64,000 nt of DNA. It comes from Leishmania martiniquensis. Taxonomy: Eukaryota > Euglenozoa > Kinetoplastea > Trypanosomatida > Trypanosomatidae. Made by a program: the position numbers and the translations under genes. Numbering within the stretch: the first letter of the stretch is position 1; the number at the start of each line of letters is the position of its first letter. The stretch is taken from contig NC_090157.1 of NCBI RefSeq assembly GCF_017916325.1, positions 499,001 through 563,000 on the forward strand, given 5' to 3'. Shown one piece after another: positions 47,399 to 57,171 of this stretch. The notes under the pieces were generated by a model that saw only the letters and a program-made list of their open reading frames with translations, had not been told where the DNA came from and ran no database searches.

Positions 47399-48562
47399 TT
47401 AGAAGTCCTCCGAGAGGGAGAACTTCTTTGACGTCCCCTCCGTGCTCATGACGCCGGCCTTCTGGTACTCGCCCACCTTCTTCTCGAAGAAGTTCGTCTT
47501 GCCCTGCAGCGAGATCATCTCCATGAAGTCAAATGGCTGCGTCGCGTTGTAGTGCTTCTCCTCACCGAGCGAGATGAGCAGTCGGTCCGCCACGAACTCG
47601 ATGTACTGTGCCATCAACTCCGAGTTCATGCCGATCAGCCGCACCGGCAGCGCGTCGCAGATGAACTCGCGCTCGATGTTCACCGCATCCACGATGATCT
47701 CCAGCACGCGCTCGCGGGGTAGCTTGTGCCTGATGTGCGAGTTGTACAACAGACATGCGAAGTCCGTGTGCAGGCCTTCGTCTCGCGAGATGAGCTCGTT
47801 GCTGAACGTCAGCCCCGGCATCAGGCCACGCTTCTTCAGCCAGAACAGCGCACAGAACGAGCCCGAAAAGAAGATGCCCTCCACCGCGGCAAACGCAATC
47901 AGTCGCTCCTGAAAGCTCGCGCTGCTCCCAATCCACCGTACAGCCCACTCTGCCTTCTTCTTGATGCACGGGATCGTCTGAATCGCGTGCAGCAGCCGCA
48001 ACTTCTCCTCGCTGTCCGTGATGTACGTGTCCAGCAGCACCGAGTACGTCTCGGAGTGAATGTTCTCCATCATCAGCTGGAACCCATAGAACGCGCGCGC
48101 CTCCGGCACCTTTACGTCGCTCATAAAGCGCTGTGCGAGGTTCTCGACGACGATGCCGTCACTGCCGGCGAAGAAGGCGAGCACGTGCTTGATGAAGTGC
48201 CGCTCCCCGTCGTTCAGCGCCACCCAGTCCTTCATGTCGTTGCCGAGGTCGATCTCCTCCACCGTCCAGATGCAGCTCTCCTGCTCCTTGTACTTGCGCC
48301 AGATGTCATGATACTGGATCGGGAAGAGGACGTAGCGGAACGGATTCTCCTGCTGCAGCGGCTCCTCCTCGGTAGCCTCACCCGCTCGCGACACCTCGTC
48401 GCCAGCCGCGACGGGCATCAGCACCAGGTTCTCCACCGTCGACGGGCCCGACACGGCGGCCGCCTCGCCGGATGGCCGCACGGCCTTCACATCTGCCTCC
48501 TCTGTCCGTGCACGTTTCACGGGCGCATCACCCGCAGCCATCGCATTCGACTCGCCGGTCAT
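47399..48562 (-). CDS. RNR2: Ribonucleoside-diphosphate reductase small subunit (R2)
   Basis: A 387-aa class I R2 protein that holds the diiron-tyrosyl radical cofactor needed to make deoxyribonucleotides. Every cofactor residue is visible by alignment with mammalian R2: Asp135 ([10 protein letters not shown]), Glu166 and His169 ([10 protein letters not shown]), the radical Tyr173, Glu228 (AAVEGIFF), and Glu262 and His265 (RDEGLH). The C-terminus ends in FSLSEDF, matching the R1-binding tail (FTLDADF in mammals). The N-terminal ~70 residues are variable and contain a basic PVKRAR stretch. The frame could start at a GTG at 48583; the ATG at 48562 is used, and another Met follows seven residues later. 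Cytosolic action is expected. A SIDER-like element in its 3' UTR may affect mRNA level. Confidence 0.97.
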   Translation of the reverse strand: MTGESNAMAAGDAPVKRARTEEADVKAVRPSGEAAAVSGPSTVENLVLMPVAAGDEVSRAGEATEEEPLQQENPFRYVLFPIQYHDIWRKYKEQESCIWTVEEIDLGNDMKDWVALNDGERHFIKHVLAFFAGSDGIVVENLAQRFMSDVKVPEARAFYGFQLMMENIHSETYSVLLDTYITDSEEKLRLLHAIQTIPCIKKKAEWAVRWIGSSASFQERLIAFAAVEGIFFSGSFCALFWLKKRGLMPGLTFSNELISRDEGLHTDFACLLYNSHIRHKLPRERVLEIIVDAVNIEREFICDALPVRLIGMNSELMAQYIEFVADRLLISLGEEKHYNATQPFDFMEMISLQGKTNFFEKKVGEYQKAGVMSTEGTSKKFSLSEDF

Positions 48563-50090
48563 GTCTCGATCGAGGCCGGGCACGAGGTGATCAGCAATAG
48601 GGAAAATGGATACGGTGCAAGTTGAAGAGGCACAGCTGTGTGTGTGTGTGCGTGTGTACGTCGTCCTCTCGCTCTCTATGGTGGTGATGACTTCTTCTGT
48701 GGGGTGTAGGAAGGTGGGGTGTCACGTCCGCCACTTTCACCGTGCACGTACAACCGCAACGGAATAGTCAGTGGGTCGGCTGGTGGCGTTAGTGAAAGGC
48801 AAAGTTGAAGGCGCTGCTGGCCATCGAGGTTCATCGAGCAGGAACGCACGACAGCGGGTGAAGTAAGAAGGAACGGGGGAGAGGAGTGGGCCCTTGAGAG
48901 AGCGTATAGAGAGAGAGAGCAACGATCAACCTGAGAGTCGTCCGCTTTCGGTCAGCGTGGCCTCGGCGGCAGTTCCGCGGGGATGTAATGGTGGGGCGGT
49001 GGGGCATCGCGCATACCTGTAGGAAGCGGAATGTAAAGAAGGAAGTGCGAGAGCCGCTGAGGCATCGGGAGGAGAGGATGCACGCGGCTGGATCGCTGCG
49101 AGGCCCCTGAAGAAGATATTTGGCTTTGCTTGCCCCTTCCCCAATTCTTTTCAAGAAGGGGCATTCTGTTCCCCTCCCCGTCTTGTGCAGCCGCAACGAA
49201 CTCCTCCCTCATGGAGGGGGGAGGGGGGCATGTGATAGGACAACACGGAGTCGGTCCGCCGCTGTTCCTCTTTTCCCTCTGCCCGTTGTCCGTCTCCGCT
49301 GCCGCTTTTGTAAGTGCCTGCGTACGAACGCCCGGCACACACGCATACCACTGTACATGCGCCTGCCGGTGCATCCACACAGCGGCAGCCGCCATCCCAC
49401 ACGCACCCAGCCCAGGCGGCGTGGAAGAGCGCAGGCAAGCAAAGGCGAGAAGAGAGAGGGAAAGAGAGCGGAATGCGAAACAGCATGAAGAGGTGGGCAA
49501 AGACGCATGCATGGACCCGCACGCAGGCTGCATGTGCACATCTCCTCCTCTCTAAGCCTCTCTCTCCCCCCGCCCCGGGGATGGGTCAGACTTAGGAGCA
49601 CGTCTCCCTCACCAAGACACGCACATGGGCCCTATTGTCGCGCTCGCTTCCCGGTACTGAGGCGTAAAGTGTGTTGGGAAAGGGGGAAGGAGTAAGGCGT
49701 CTCCGCTTGGCAGGGCCGCGGCGCTCATCCTTGCGCGTCGCGTGGGGGGGCAGAAGAGAGGTGTGGGTGCGAGAGCGTGGGTGGGAAAGGTCGTTGGAGC
49801 CGTGGCATGGCGAAGAGTTAGGGAGAAGGGAAAGGGATGGGCGCAAGCGAAAAAAAAAACGCAGTCAACATGCAGACACACACAGAGACACATCAGCACA
49901 CATCAATAGGCACAGTGCAAAGCGGAAGAGCCTCTCGGTCCGCCTCGCACGAGATGAACAGAGGCGAGGAAGTCAAAAAGAGACACACACAAAGGCGCGC
50001 CATCACCTCGCCAGAGAGCGCTCGTGCGCGTGCGCGCACAAGCCCTCGTCCCCTCACACAACCCCGTCCCGCCCACCTGTCCTCGCCACC
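48563..50090. other. Intergenic region, 1.5 kb
   Basis: 5' UTR of RNR2 and 3' UTR of the ATG12-like gene. Overlapping open frames on both strands are CT/GA-rich and without motif. No gene called. Confidence 0.7.
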
Positions 50091-51227
50091 TCACAGGATC
50101 GCTGCAGCCTCCTCCGCGGAGGGGCGCGCGTCTCCGCCGAAGGTGTTCTCTAGCAAGTAGCCAAGGTAGAGAAAGCCGTCTGGGTTGCGGTAGCGCTCGT
50201 AGAGGTCGCCGAGAAGGGAGCTGCCAGGCACGAGTACGTCGTTCTCGCCAACGGACAAAAAGAGCGACTGGCAACTGTCCAGGGCTAAGCGGCCCCGCAG
50301 CGTCAGGATGACTTCGGCCACCGACTTGGAGCGCGGTAAGACACACTTGAGCGTACTCTTCGTAGAAGGGGAGGTGAGGGTGTAAACGGGCGAGGGCACC
50401 GTCGCACTCGCACCGGTGCGGTCGCTGGAGAAGCGCTGCCCGAGCCATGCGTAGCTGCCGGCACTGCCTGCGGAGCCAGCGGCCGACCTTGACTCGCCTT
50501 GCGGAAGGGATGGCGGCGGCGAGAGTCGCAGGTGGCTCTCTGCCGGCTCCACAATAACTGGAACAGTGCCAGCGCCGTATAGGGTGCGCATTTTCTTGGA
50601 CAGCAGGCAGCGGCACTCGAACGAGTGCATATACTGGTAATGCGTGCGCGGCGGCGGCGGCGGCGCAGGCATGCCAATGACTTGGGACGAGGTGGTAAGT
50701 GGCGATGACGAGGGAGGCGTGAGGAGCGGCGGCGTCAACGTTGGCGAAGGGCTCGGCAATGCATGACAGTCTCGCTCGCACGATACCGCGACGCTGGTGG
50801 AGGTGTGCGCATGCCCTGGAGGGCACACAGCGGCGTGAGAAGGCGGGACTGGCCCCGAGACGGCGGATTGGCAACGCGTTCTCATTCCAGTCTGCTCTTG
50901 CGTCGCTCCTCGCAGAGAGGGTCGATGCTGGCTGCCTGTAGTGGCGCCGACAGAGAGTGAAGGTAAGGACGAGATAGTGCTGGGGCTCTTGCCGGAGGAT
51001 GTCGTTCTCTCGTCCTTTGTCTGTCGAAGAGCTGCTGGGGAGGGGGTAGAGGAGGCTGCCTTGCTCCCGCTCTGGTGGTGGTGGTCGCCCTCCCCCCCAT
51101 CATCGCCACACTCGCACGGTGACATGTACGGTGCAGATGAGAAGGACGAGGAGGACGGCAGTGGCGACGATGAATGTGGTGGCGCGGCAGCGCCCAACGA
51201 AGCATGCCCGTCGCCTACGCGTGGCAT
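50091..51227 (-). CDS. ATG12: ATG8/ATG12-family ubiquitin-like protein, probably ATG12
   Basis: A 378-aa protein. The N-terminal ~190 residues are Ser/Pro-rich and disordered. The C-terminus is an ATG8-like fold: residues 203-227 (FECRCLLSKKM...VPVIVEP) match the ATG8 segment 'F..R...K.R..Y...VPVIVE', and 290-364 (LPRSKSVAEVILTLRGRL, then QSLFLSVGENDVLV, then PDGFLYLGYLLENTFG) match the rest. About 60 Ser/Gly/Arg-rich residues interrupt the fold after VIVEP. Phe363-Gly364-Gly365 are followed by a 13-residue tail, so cleavage after a Gly would be needed before conjugation. From memory, L. major ATG12 needs C-terminal processing and maps next to RNR2, hence the symbol; the sequence alone fits ATG8-like equally well. 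The start is the first ATG, 58 bases after an excellent splice acceptor. Confidence 0.8.
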   Translation of the reverse strand: MPRVGDGHASLGAAAPPHSSSPLPSSSSFSSAPYMSPCECGDDGGEGDHHHQSGSKAASSTPSPAALRQTKDERTTSSGKSPSTISSLPSLSVGATTGSQHRPSLRGATQEQTGMRTRCQSAVSGPVPPSHAAVCPPGHAHTSTSVAVSCERDCHALPSPSPTLTPPLLTPPSSSPLTTSSQVIGMPAPPPPPRTHYQYMHSFECRCLLSKKMRTLYGAGTVPVIVEPAESHLRLSPPPSLPQGESRSAAGSAGSAGSYAWLGQRFSSDRTGASATVPSPVYTLTSPSTKSTLKCVLPRSKSVAEVILTLRGRLALDSCQSLFLSVGENDVLVPGSSLLGDLYERYRNPDGFLYLGYLLENTFGGDARPSAEEAAAIL

Positions 51228-52821
51228 CTTCGTACAGCAGTCACAGAGTCGAAGGCAGCTTGCAAGATGAGAGCACTCAGCGGCGCTAAGACAGAGAGAT
51301 AGAGAGAGAAAAAAAGGAGGGCCGGGAAGCGCGGCCTGTTTTTTTTTCTTCCATCTATGCAGAGGAAGGGAAGAGAGACAGAGAAAGGGCCTCTCGCTTT
51401 AGCAGTGAGCAGGTAAGCGCCCCCCCTCCAGGGCGTCGCACGCAGTGAAGCAGCCCTCACGACAGAAGAGAGAGAGGAGACGAGTGAACGGGCTGTAGCC
51501 CAAGCGATGGCCATGCCCAAGAAAGCAGTGTGTGTGCGTGGTGGGGGGGAGAAGGGGACTCTTTGCAGACGAATGACGGCAAATGCGAGCGACAACCGAA
51601 GAAAGGAGTCGGGTCAGCCAAAGCACGACGAGCGAGGCGCGCTCGAGCAGGGGCTTTCAATAGAGGCGCACGAATAAGAGTGCGAGCATTGGGGGGAGAC
51701 GAGAGAGGCAGAGGGGGGAGGCAGCACACAAGCGGGAGATGAAGATGTGACGCACATCGGCTGTCCTTTCGTCAAACGGTCTCTCCTGCGCGGGAGGCTA
51801 CCAAGCTGCTCGCGTGCGTTGGCAAGGAAGTGCGTTTACCTCCAGCGGTAATTTAGGCGCTGGACAGCGGCCTCGGGGAACATGGGCGGCGAGACAGCGA
51901 AGTGCAGGCAGGAGGGAGGGAGTAGGCGAAGCTAAGCGGGGCTGAGAAGCAAAGTCAGGTGAGCAAGCGCACCCCGCACTCACGCATCCTCGGCCTAAAG
52001 GCGATTGACTGTGGGGAAGGAAAATACGACGGCGCGCCGCTTTCGCCACTAATGCGTGTGTGTGTGTGTGCGGCGTTGTGTCAGCCGAGGACAACTTTCT
52101 TTTTATCCCCTCCCCCTTCCCCTTTCTCTGCCTCTCTCCCACCCACACCGACACTTCGAGTACCCTTTATCCTCGTCTGATAGCATATCTTTGACGCGCG
52201 CAAGCTAACAGGTACGGTCACCGCGTTTCCTCGCTTTTTTTTTTCGGAGCAAGCACACGCACACGCACACACAGACACACACAGACGCTAGTTTAAACCC
52301 AAGCGAAGAGAGCAGAACGTGAAAGGGCGGCTGCATCGCACACGCTTTCTTGCGCAAAGAGGTCGGATCAGAGGCAGAGGAGAGAGGGGAGCGCGCGCTG
52401 AAGAGAAAGAGACACGACATCTGGTAGCTGCTGCATCGATGTACGGCCGCACTCGTCTCTGTCGAACTATGTCGAGGAACAAAAGAAGGGGAGGGGGGGC
52501 ATGGGGAAGGCATCAGCTCGGAGAACTCCGGACCGGGAGTAGGGGGAGCAGAAGAAAGCAGATGGTGTGCGCGTTTGGGCCTCCGCGTGACTGGGCGCCT
52601 CTCTCTCCTCATCTCTCTGTGTCGGCCTCTCGCCTCCACTCTGAGCACGTATACATGCGCAGCAAAGTCCCCCGCCACCCGGTCTATACTCGTCGTCTTT
52701 CGGCAGCAGACGCATCGGCACCCCAGCCACCGTGGCCCCTCTCCACTTTCGGCCATTGCCGACGATCCGCCGCTTCGACGACCATCACAGCTCAGCTGTT
52801 CCATCTGGACGGACTCGGCTG
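51228..52821. other. Intergenic region, 1.6 kb
   Basis: 5' UTR of the ATG12-like gene and 3' UTR of the coiled-coil gene. A minus-strand open frame at 52205-53314 overlaps the coiled-coil gene in another frame and is not called. Confidence 0.7.
51286..51287 (-). promoter_or_regulatory. Candidate spliced-leader acceptor AG
   Basis: A 30-base nearly pure pyrimidine tract on the minus strand (about 51289-51320) ends in GTCTTAG, 58 bases before the ATG at 51227. Confidence 0.6.
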
Positions 52822-55800
52822 CTAGGGTTGCCCACCGTACAGCGGCGTCCAGTCGCGCGAGCGTTGGGGGGAAGGGGTGTGCTCCTCGTCCATCAGGAGC
52901 CCTGCTGAAGCCGCTGCTGCCTCGCCGCTGTCGTCGTCGCTGATGTCCTCTTCGTTGAGGGCGAGAGAGTCGATGCATAACCGCTTCATTTCGTACAAAA
53001 GACCTTTGGCCTTCTCCAAAGCGGCGGCAGACTGCCTCACGCGCGCCTCGACCTCCCCCATGGCAGCCGCGACACCCTCCGCACGAGACACCGCTGTCTC
53101 CCACGCCTCCTCCTCTGCCCTGTGCGCCGCCTCCTTCGCTTGTAGCTCCAGCTCGAGCAGTGCAGTATGGAACCGCTGCAGCTGATGCTCGTCGGCAGCG
53201 CCGCCACACAGCGCCGTCACCTGATGCTGTCGCGCCAGACGGCGCGGCGTCAGCGGTGCCGTGATGGTTGAGATACGCGGGGTGGCCACAGAAGTGCTGG
53301 TGTTCATCGTGCACGTCAGTGGGCGGATCGAGACGCTTCTTAGCCCCTCCTGCTCCGAGTATGCAAGCGGCTCCGCAAGTGGTGCAGAGGCAGAGACGCC
53401 GCCCCTGTTGGGCTCACAGCTTGGCCCTTGCGCAGGCGCGGGCCTGCACGAGTCGATGGTGGGGGTGGCAACGCTTGCCATTGCATCTGCCCTAAGCAAC
53501 AGGGCGAGGGTCGGAGAGGTAGTCACGGCCTGCCAGGAGGCGCGAGGCGATGGCGAAAGCACTCCCGCCTCACGCGACACCAACGTCGCACCACCGAAAC
53601 TCTGCTGAGAGTAGCTGACCGCTGCGCCGTTGCTCTTCACCTCGGCTGAAGCGCCCACTGGGGACGAGGCCGCAGACGGACGCGCTGGGGAAGGCGAAGA
53701 GGAAGTGCAGGACTGCGGGTGCTCAGCCCCACAGTCGCACGTGTGTTTAACAGCCGTCGTCTGCGCCTGCAGACGTAAACACGCAGCCGACTCCGCAGTT
53801 AGCGACGACGCGCCTAGAGACAATGGCGGGTACGTGGACGAGAATGTGCTCACGTAACGCCGCGTCAGCACAGGGGAAAGAGCCATTGACGCCCCGCGAG
53901 GCGCCGCCTCGGCAGCCGCAGCGAGCGAGTCAACTGTCACGATGCTCCTTTCTGTGTCGTTGCGCTCCATAAAAGATGCGAAAGCGCTGCTCGATGGTGG
54001 GCCTGAGGCACAGCCGGATGTGCAGCGCAGGCTCTCGTTGTCATGCGACCCGACCTGAATGTGCTGGGACATGCCATCGACGGTGCCGGTACTCTCTCCC
54101 ATGTGGCAGCAGCCGCTCTCCTTCGTCTGCGAGTGCAGCGCGGCCGCCAGGGCCTCGGCGTGCAGCTCTGACTCCTCCAGTGCCAACTCAAGCTCCTCCA
54201 CTCTCCGCATGGCGGCGCGTTCGGCGGCGCGCGCCACTACCAGCATTCCGACGGCCTCCTCCATATCCTCAGTGGCTTTTTTGTAGTCGCGCTCAAGCAC
54301 GGACTGTTCCCGAAGAAGCCCAGCGTAGTTTTGTTGATGGCGCTGCTGAAATGCCGCGAGCCGAACGGTTCGCCGATCCAGCCGAAGCTGTAGCTGCTGC
54401 TTTTCTGAGCGTAGAGCGCGCGTGTGCTGCTCCAGATGATGGACGTAAGCTTCCAGGTCGCGCGTATAGGTGATGTCAAGCGCGGCATCCATGGCGCCAT
54501 CTGCTGCGGAGTTCGCAAAGGCATCTCTGCCTTGTATCCCCGACACTGCGGACTCCTCTGGGACTGATTCTAAGAGATGATGAGCGCGTGTGTTGCTGCT
54601 CGTCGCAGCACGGCAGGGTCGTTCCTCGGCGACGTGCTCCCCGCGGGACGCCCCCACAGCTCTCTTGCACACCATATCTGTGCTATCGATGAGATGTGAC
54701 GGGTGCAGAAGGGGCCCTGGGGGCGATCCGCGGCAGCGAAGATCCTGTAAATCCTTTGCCAATACCGCTGCTCTTGCCTCCGCAAGGCGCAGCTGCGCTT
54801 GCAGGAGTCGCTGCTCCTCGCACACTTGTCGCACCCACACCTCCGCATCTTGCTGAACGGCAGCACGCAGCCCGTCCCGCCAGACCTCCTGTGCCTGCAG
54901 CTGCAGAATACGCGCAATACCGCAAGAGGTACTCACAGTAGATGACGGAGGCAAAGAAGAGAGTGCTACAGTGGTTGACTGTGGTGCATGAACGGTCCTG
55001 CACCGCTGTTCATCTCGCGGGGAGGCCGATGCAGCGCTCGCGGCAACTGCAGCGGAGATGACGATGCGGCCGCCGTCTACCTCGCCCTGCTGCATTCGGG
55101 TGGGGAGCAGTATCGAGGATTTCGCTGCTACAAGGGGCCCGTCTCCTTCCTCCAGAGCATGGTCGGACTTGGGCATCGCCTTCCCTTCTTCGCCCTCTCG
55201 TGTCTGTCGCCCTTTCTGTTTCGCAGTTACAGTAGACGCTGGCGTGATGGGCAGTGATGGGGCGCCAGATGCACGTACCTCCTTCCACGGAGAAGAAGTG
55301 TTAGCGCTTTGGGCGGCCTCAGCCCGCTGGGCCACGAAGTGTCCCCGCACTGGCGCAGCCTGAGGCACTTGCCGCGTGCAGAGAGTGGAGGACGACGAGG
55401 ACGACAACAGCGCCACTCGCGTATCGGCGTCGCTGCCGTCACAGAGATGCTGCGGCGGGGTTGCCAATGGTGGATAGAGCGAAGAAGAGTGAGAACCGGT
55501 GATGGAGGTGGTTGGTGGGGACGAATCGGCCAGCTGCAGCGGCGCCGCTGCTGCTAGAGATGGGGAAGTGGGCGAAGGCATCCTAGGCCCGCACAGATCT
55601 GTTCGATCTGGCTCTCCATCACCGCGCCCCGCCGTCTCTGCCGCGCTCGCGTAGTGTCGCCTCACTCCTGCCGCAGATGTCATCGTAGAGCCTTGCGTCG
55701 GCGCTGTCACCGTCCCTTGCGCAAGAGAAGGCGCGGATGTTGAGCACTGCCCAGCCGGCACGGCGTTCCATGACAGCTCTTCTGTGCTTGCACCGTCATT

Positions 55801-55944
55801 GGTCAGTGTATGCGCCTCATCGACCGCGCCAGATGAGTCCCCAGAGCACTCTAGCAGTACTGTTAAAGGACCCGCGAGACTGCAGCCTTCGAGTTGCCCT
55901 TCTAATGCGGGTGCATGCGCGCTGTTTGCCCTGAGCCGGGGCAT
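52822..55944 (-). CDS. Coiled-coil protein of unknown function (1040 aa)
   Basis: The frame is open from a TTG at 56151; the first ATG is at 55944 and is used. The N-terminal third is Ser/Thr/Ala/Pro-rich and disordered. Three helical stretches look like coiled coil: around 54905-54740 (ILQLQAQEVWRDGLRAAVQ onward), 54470-54180 (DLEAYVHHLEQHTRALRSEK onward, with long Arg/Glu/Leu/Gln-rich heptads) and 53186-52980 (LQRFHTALLELELQAKEAA onward). Linkers are disordered. The C-terminus is acidic (EEDISDDDSGE). There is no signal peptide or membrane segment. A cytoskeletal or basal-body scaffold is a reasonable guess, because it sits between a flagellar-type gene and others, but neighbours in such units carry little functional meaning. 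Confidence 0.78.
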   Translation of the reverse strand: MPRLRANSAHAPALEGQLEGCSLAGPLTVLLECSGDSSGAVDEAHTLTNDGASTEELSWNAVPAGQCSTSAPSLAQGTVTAPTQGSTMTSAAGVRRHYASAAETAGRGDGEPDRTDLCGPRMPSPTSPSLAAAAPLQLADSSPPTTSITGSHSSSLYPPLATPPQHLCDGSDADTRVALLSSSSSSTLCTRQVPQAAPVRGHFVAQRAEAAQSANTSSPWKEVRASGAPSLPITPASTVTAKQKGRQTREGEEGKAMPKSDHALEEGDGPLVAAKSSILLPTRMQQGEVDGGRIVISAAVAASAASASPRDEQRCRTVHAPQSTTVALSSLPPSSTVSTSCGIARILQLQAQEVWRDGLRAAVQQDAEVWVRQVCEEQRLLQAQLRLAEARAAVLAKDLQDLRCRGSPPGPLLHPSHLIDSTDMVCKRAVGASRGEHVAEERPCRAATSSNTRAHHLLESVPEESAVSGIQGRDAFANSAADGAMDAALDITYTRDLEAYVHHLEQHTRALRSEKQQLQLRLDRRTVRLAAFQQRHQQNYAGLLREQSVLERDYKKATEDMEEAVGMLVVARAAERAAMRRVEELELALEESELHAEALAAALHSQTKESGCCHMGESTGTVDGMSQHIQVGSHDNESLRCTSGCASGPPSSSAFASFMERNDTERSIVTVDSLAAAAEAAPRGASMALSPVLTRRYVSTFSSTYPPLSLGASSLTAESAACLRLQAQTTAVKHTCDCGAEHPQSCTSSSPSPARPSAASSPVGASAEVKSNGAAVSYSQQSFGGATLVSREAGVLSPSPRASWQAVTTSPTLALLLRADAMASVATPTIDSCRPAPAQGPSCEPNRGGVSASAPLAEPLAYSEQEGLRSVSIRPLTCTMNTSTSVATPRISTITAPLTPRRLARQHQVTALCGGAADEHQLQRFHTALLELELQAKEAAHRAEEEAWETAVSRAEGVAAAMGEVEARVRQSAAALEKAKGLLYEMKRLCIDSLALNEEDISDDDSGEAAAASAGLLMDEEHTPSPQRSRDWTPLYGGQP

Positions 55945-57171
55945 GGCAGCACTGCGCGTGAATGGGGCCGTGGAGGAAGTAGCGGAAGAAGATGGGTGGC
56001 GCGCAGATGCATTATGCGCCAACGCGCTCAGCGGGGCGTTGGGATTCCCAATCGAATTGTCCAGGCTGACTGGAGCCTGGCTCTGCCGACGCAGCTGCGG
56101 GGCGCTCGCAGAAGCACGGTGTATACCATCACTTCCCTGCAGCGCACGCAACCCCCCCGCCTCCTCACTGTGCGTGCTCCTCCCCCCTCATAGCTCATGC
56201 TGCAGCCACTCCCGGAAGTGTCTTGACCAGAATGCTCGTTGAAATGTCAATGGCCGAACGCGGAGAAGGAGGAGGAGGCGCTAGTCACTGCTCCTGCGCG
56301 GACGCGTGCGCGCGTGCCGGTGAGGAGAAAGACAGATGTGAGCGGAGGAATTCGCGAGTATATTCGTATCAACGAGCACACGCGCAGGCGCACCCCCCCC
56401 CTTGGCGGTCATGAAGAAACGCGCCGCCATCATGAGGGGGGAGGGGGGCGTGAATTGAGAAGCCGCACCAACAGCGCGCCAGGGAAAGGGATGAAATCGG
56501 AGAGAAGACCGCGGGAGGAGGCGCGCCGGCCTCCGCCTCCTCCTCCTCCCCACCACCAGTAAAGGCTCAGGCAGTCGCAGAGAAGGGAGAAAGGAGGATG
56601 ACAGGCCCCTACCCCGCGTTCGCCCCACCACCACCCACCTACCTCCGACAGCCACCCCTCTTCCCATCACGCAGGCAAAGTTCGCCAATATATGTGTGTA
56701 CATGTGGGAATACATACTGAGTTCGGTGCCTCTTTCGTCTTGGCGCTCAGGTGAGTCTGTGCCTGCGGGTGTGCGAAAAGATCTCAACGGGGGAGCCCTT
56801 GGGCTCACGCCGGGGGGAGGGGGATGGGAGCGACGCGATGGTACATGTGTCACACTCAGACACCGCGGGTGCGCAACAGGGCAGCTACAAGCGTCGCAGT
56901 TTGGACGGCCTTTTCCTCACCGGGAAAGAGAGAGACAGAAAAAAAGTCGCGAACGGCCGAACTGAGATTCAAACACACACACACACACACACACGGAGGC
57001 ATCTGCGCCTCTATCACCGGAGCAGAGAATTAAAAAAAAAGAGACACTCAATGGCCGTTCGAACGCCGGTGAACGAGGCGCGAAAGTGCGGCAACTCCCA
57101 ACCCGCCCCACTCCAACACCGCCAACATCACCTATCCCGAAAGCAGGCTGACGGAAACCTTTAGCGCACTC
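55945..57171. other. Intergenic region
   Basis: 5' UTR of the coiled-coil gene and 3' UTR of FAZ1. Includes a (CA)n tract at 56973-56994. Open frame of the coiled-coil gene extends to 56151 without an ATG, so up to 69 more residues are conceivable. Confidence 0.7.
56973..56994. repeat. (CA)n microsatellite
   Basis: About 22 bases of CA repeat in the FAZ1 3' UTR. Confidence 0.9.

Noticed and set aside
48600..50090. Search for tRNA or snoRNA genes in large intergenic regions (this one as an example)
   Set aside because: No tRNA A/B box arrangement or cloverleaf was recognised by eye here or in the strand-switch region; small C/D snoRNAs cannot be excluded without a covariance search.
49903..50874. 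323-aa minus-strand open frame overlapping the ATG12-like gene
   Set aside because: Arg/Ala/His-rich out-of-frame reading of the ATG12-like coding sequence, which itself has family motifs and a strong splice acceptor.
52205..53314. 369-aa minus-strand open frame at the 3' end of the coiled-coil gene
   Set aside because: Half of it overlaps the coiled-coil gene out of frame; the rest is UTR sequence with Cys-Val runs from a CA tract.
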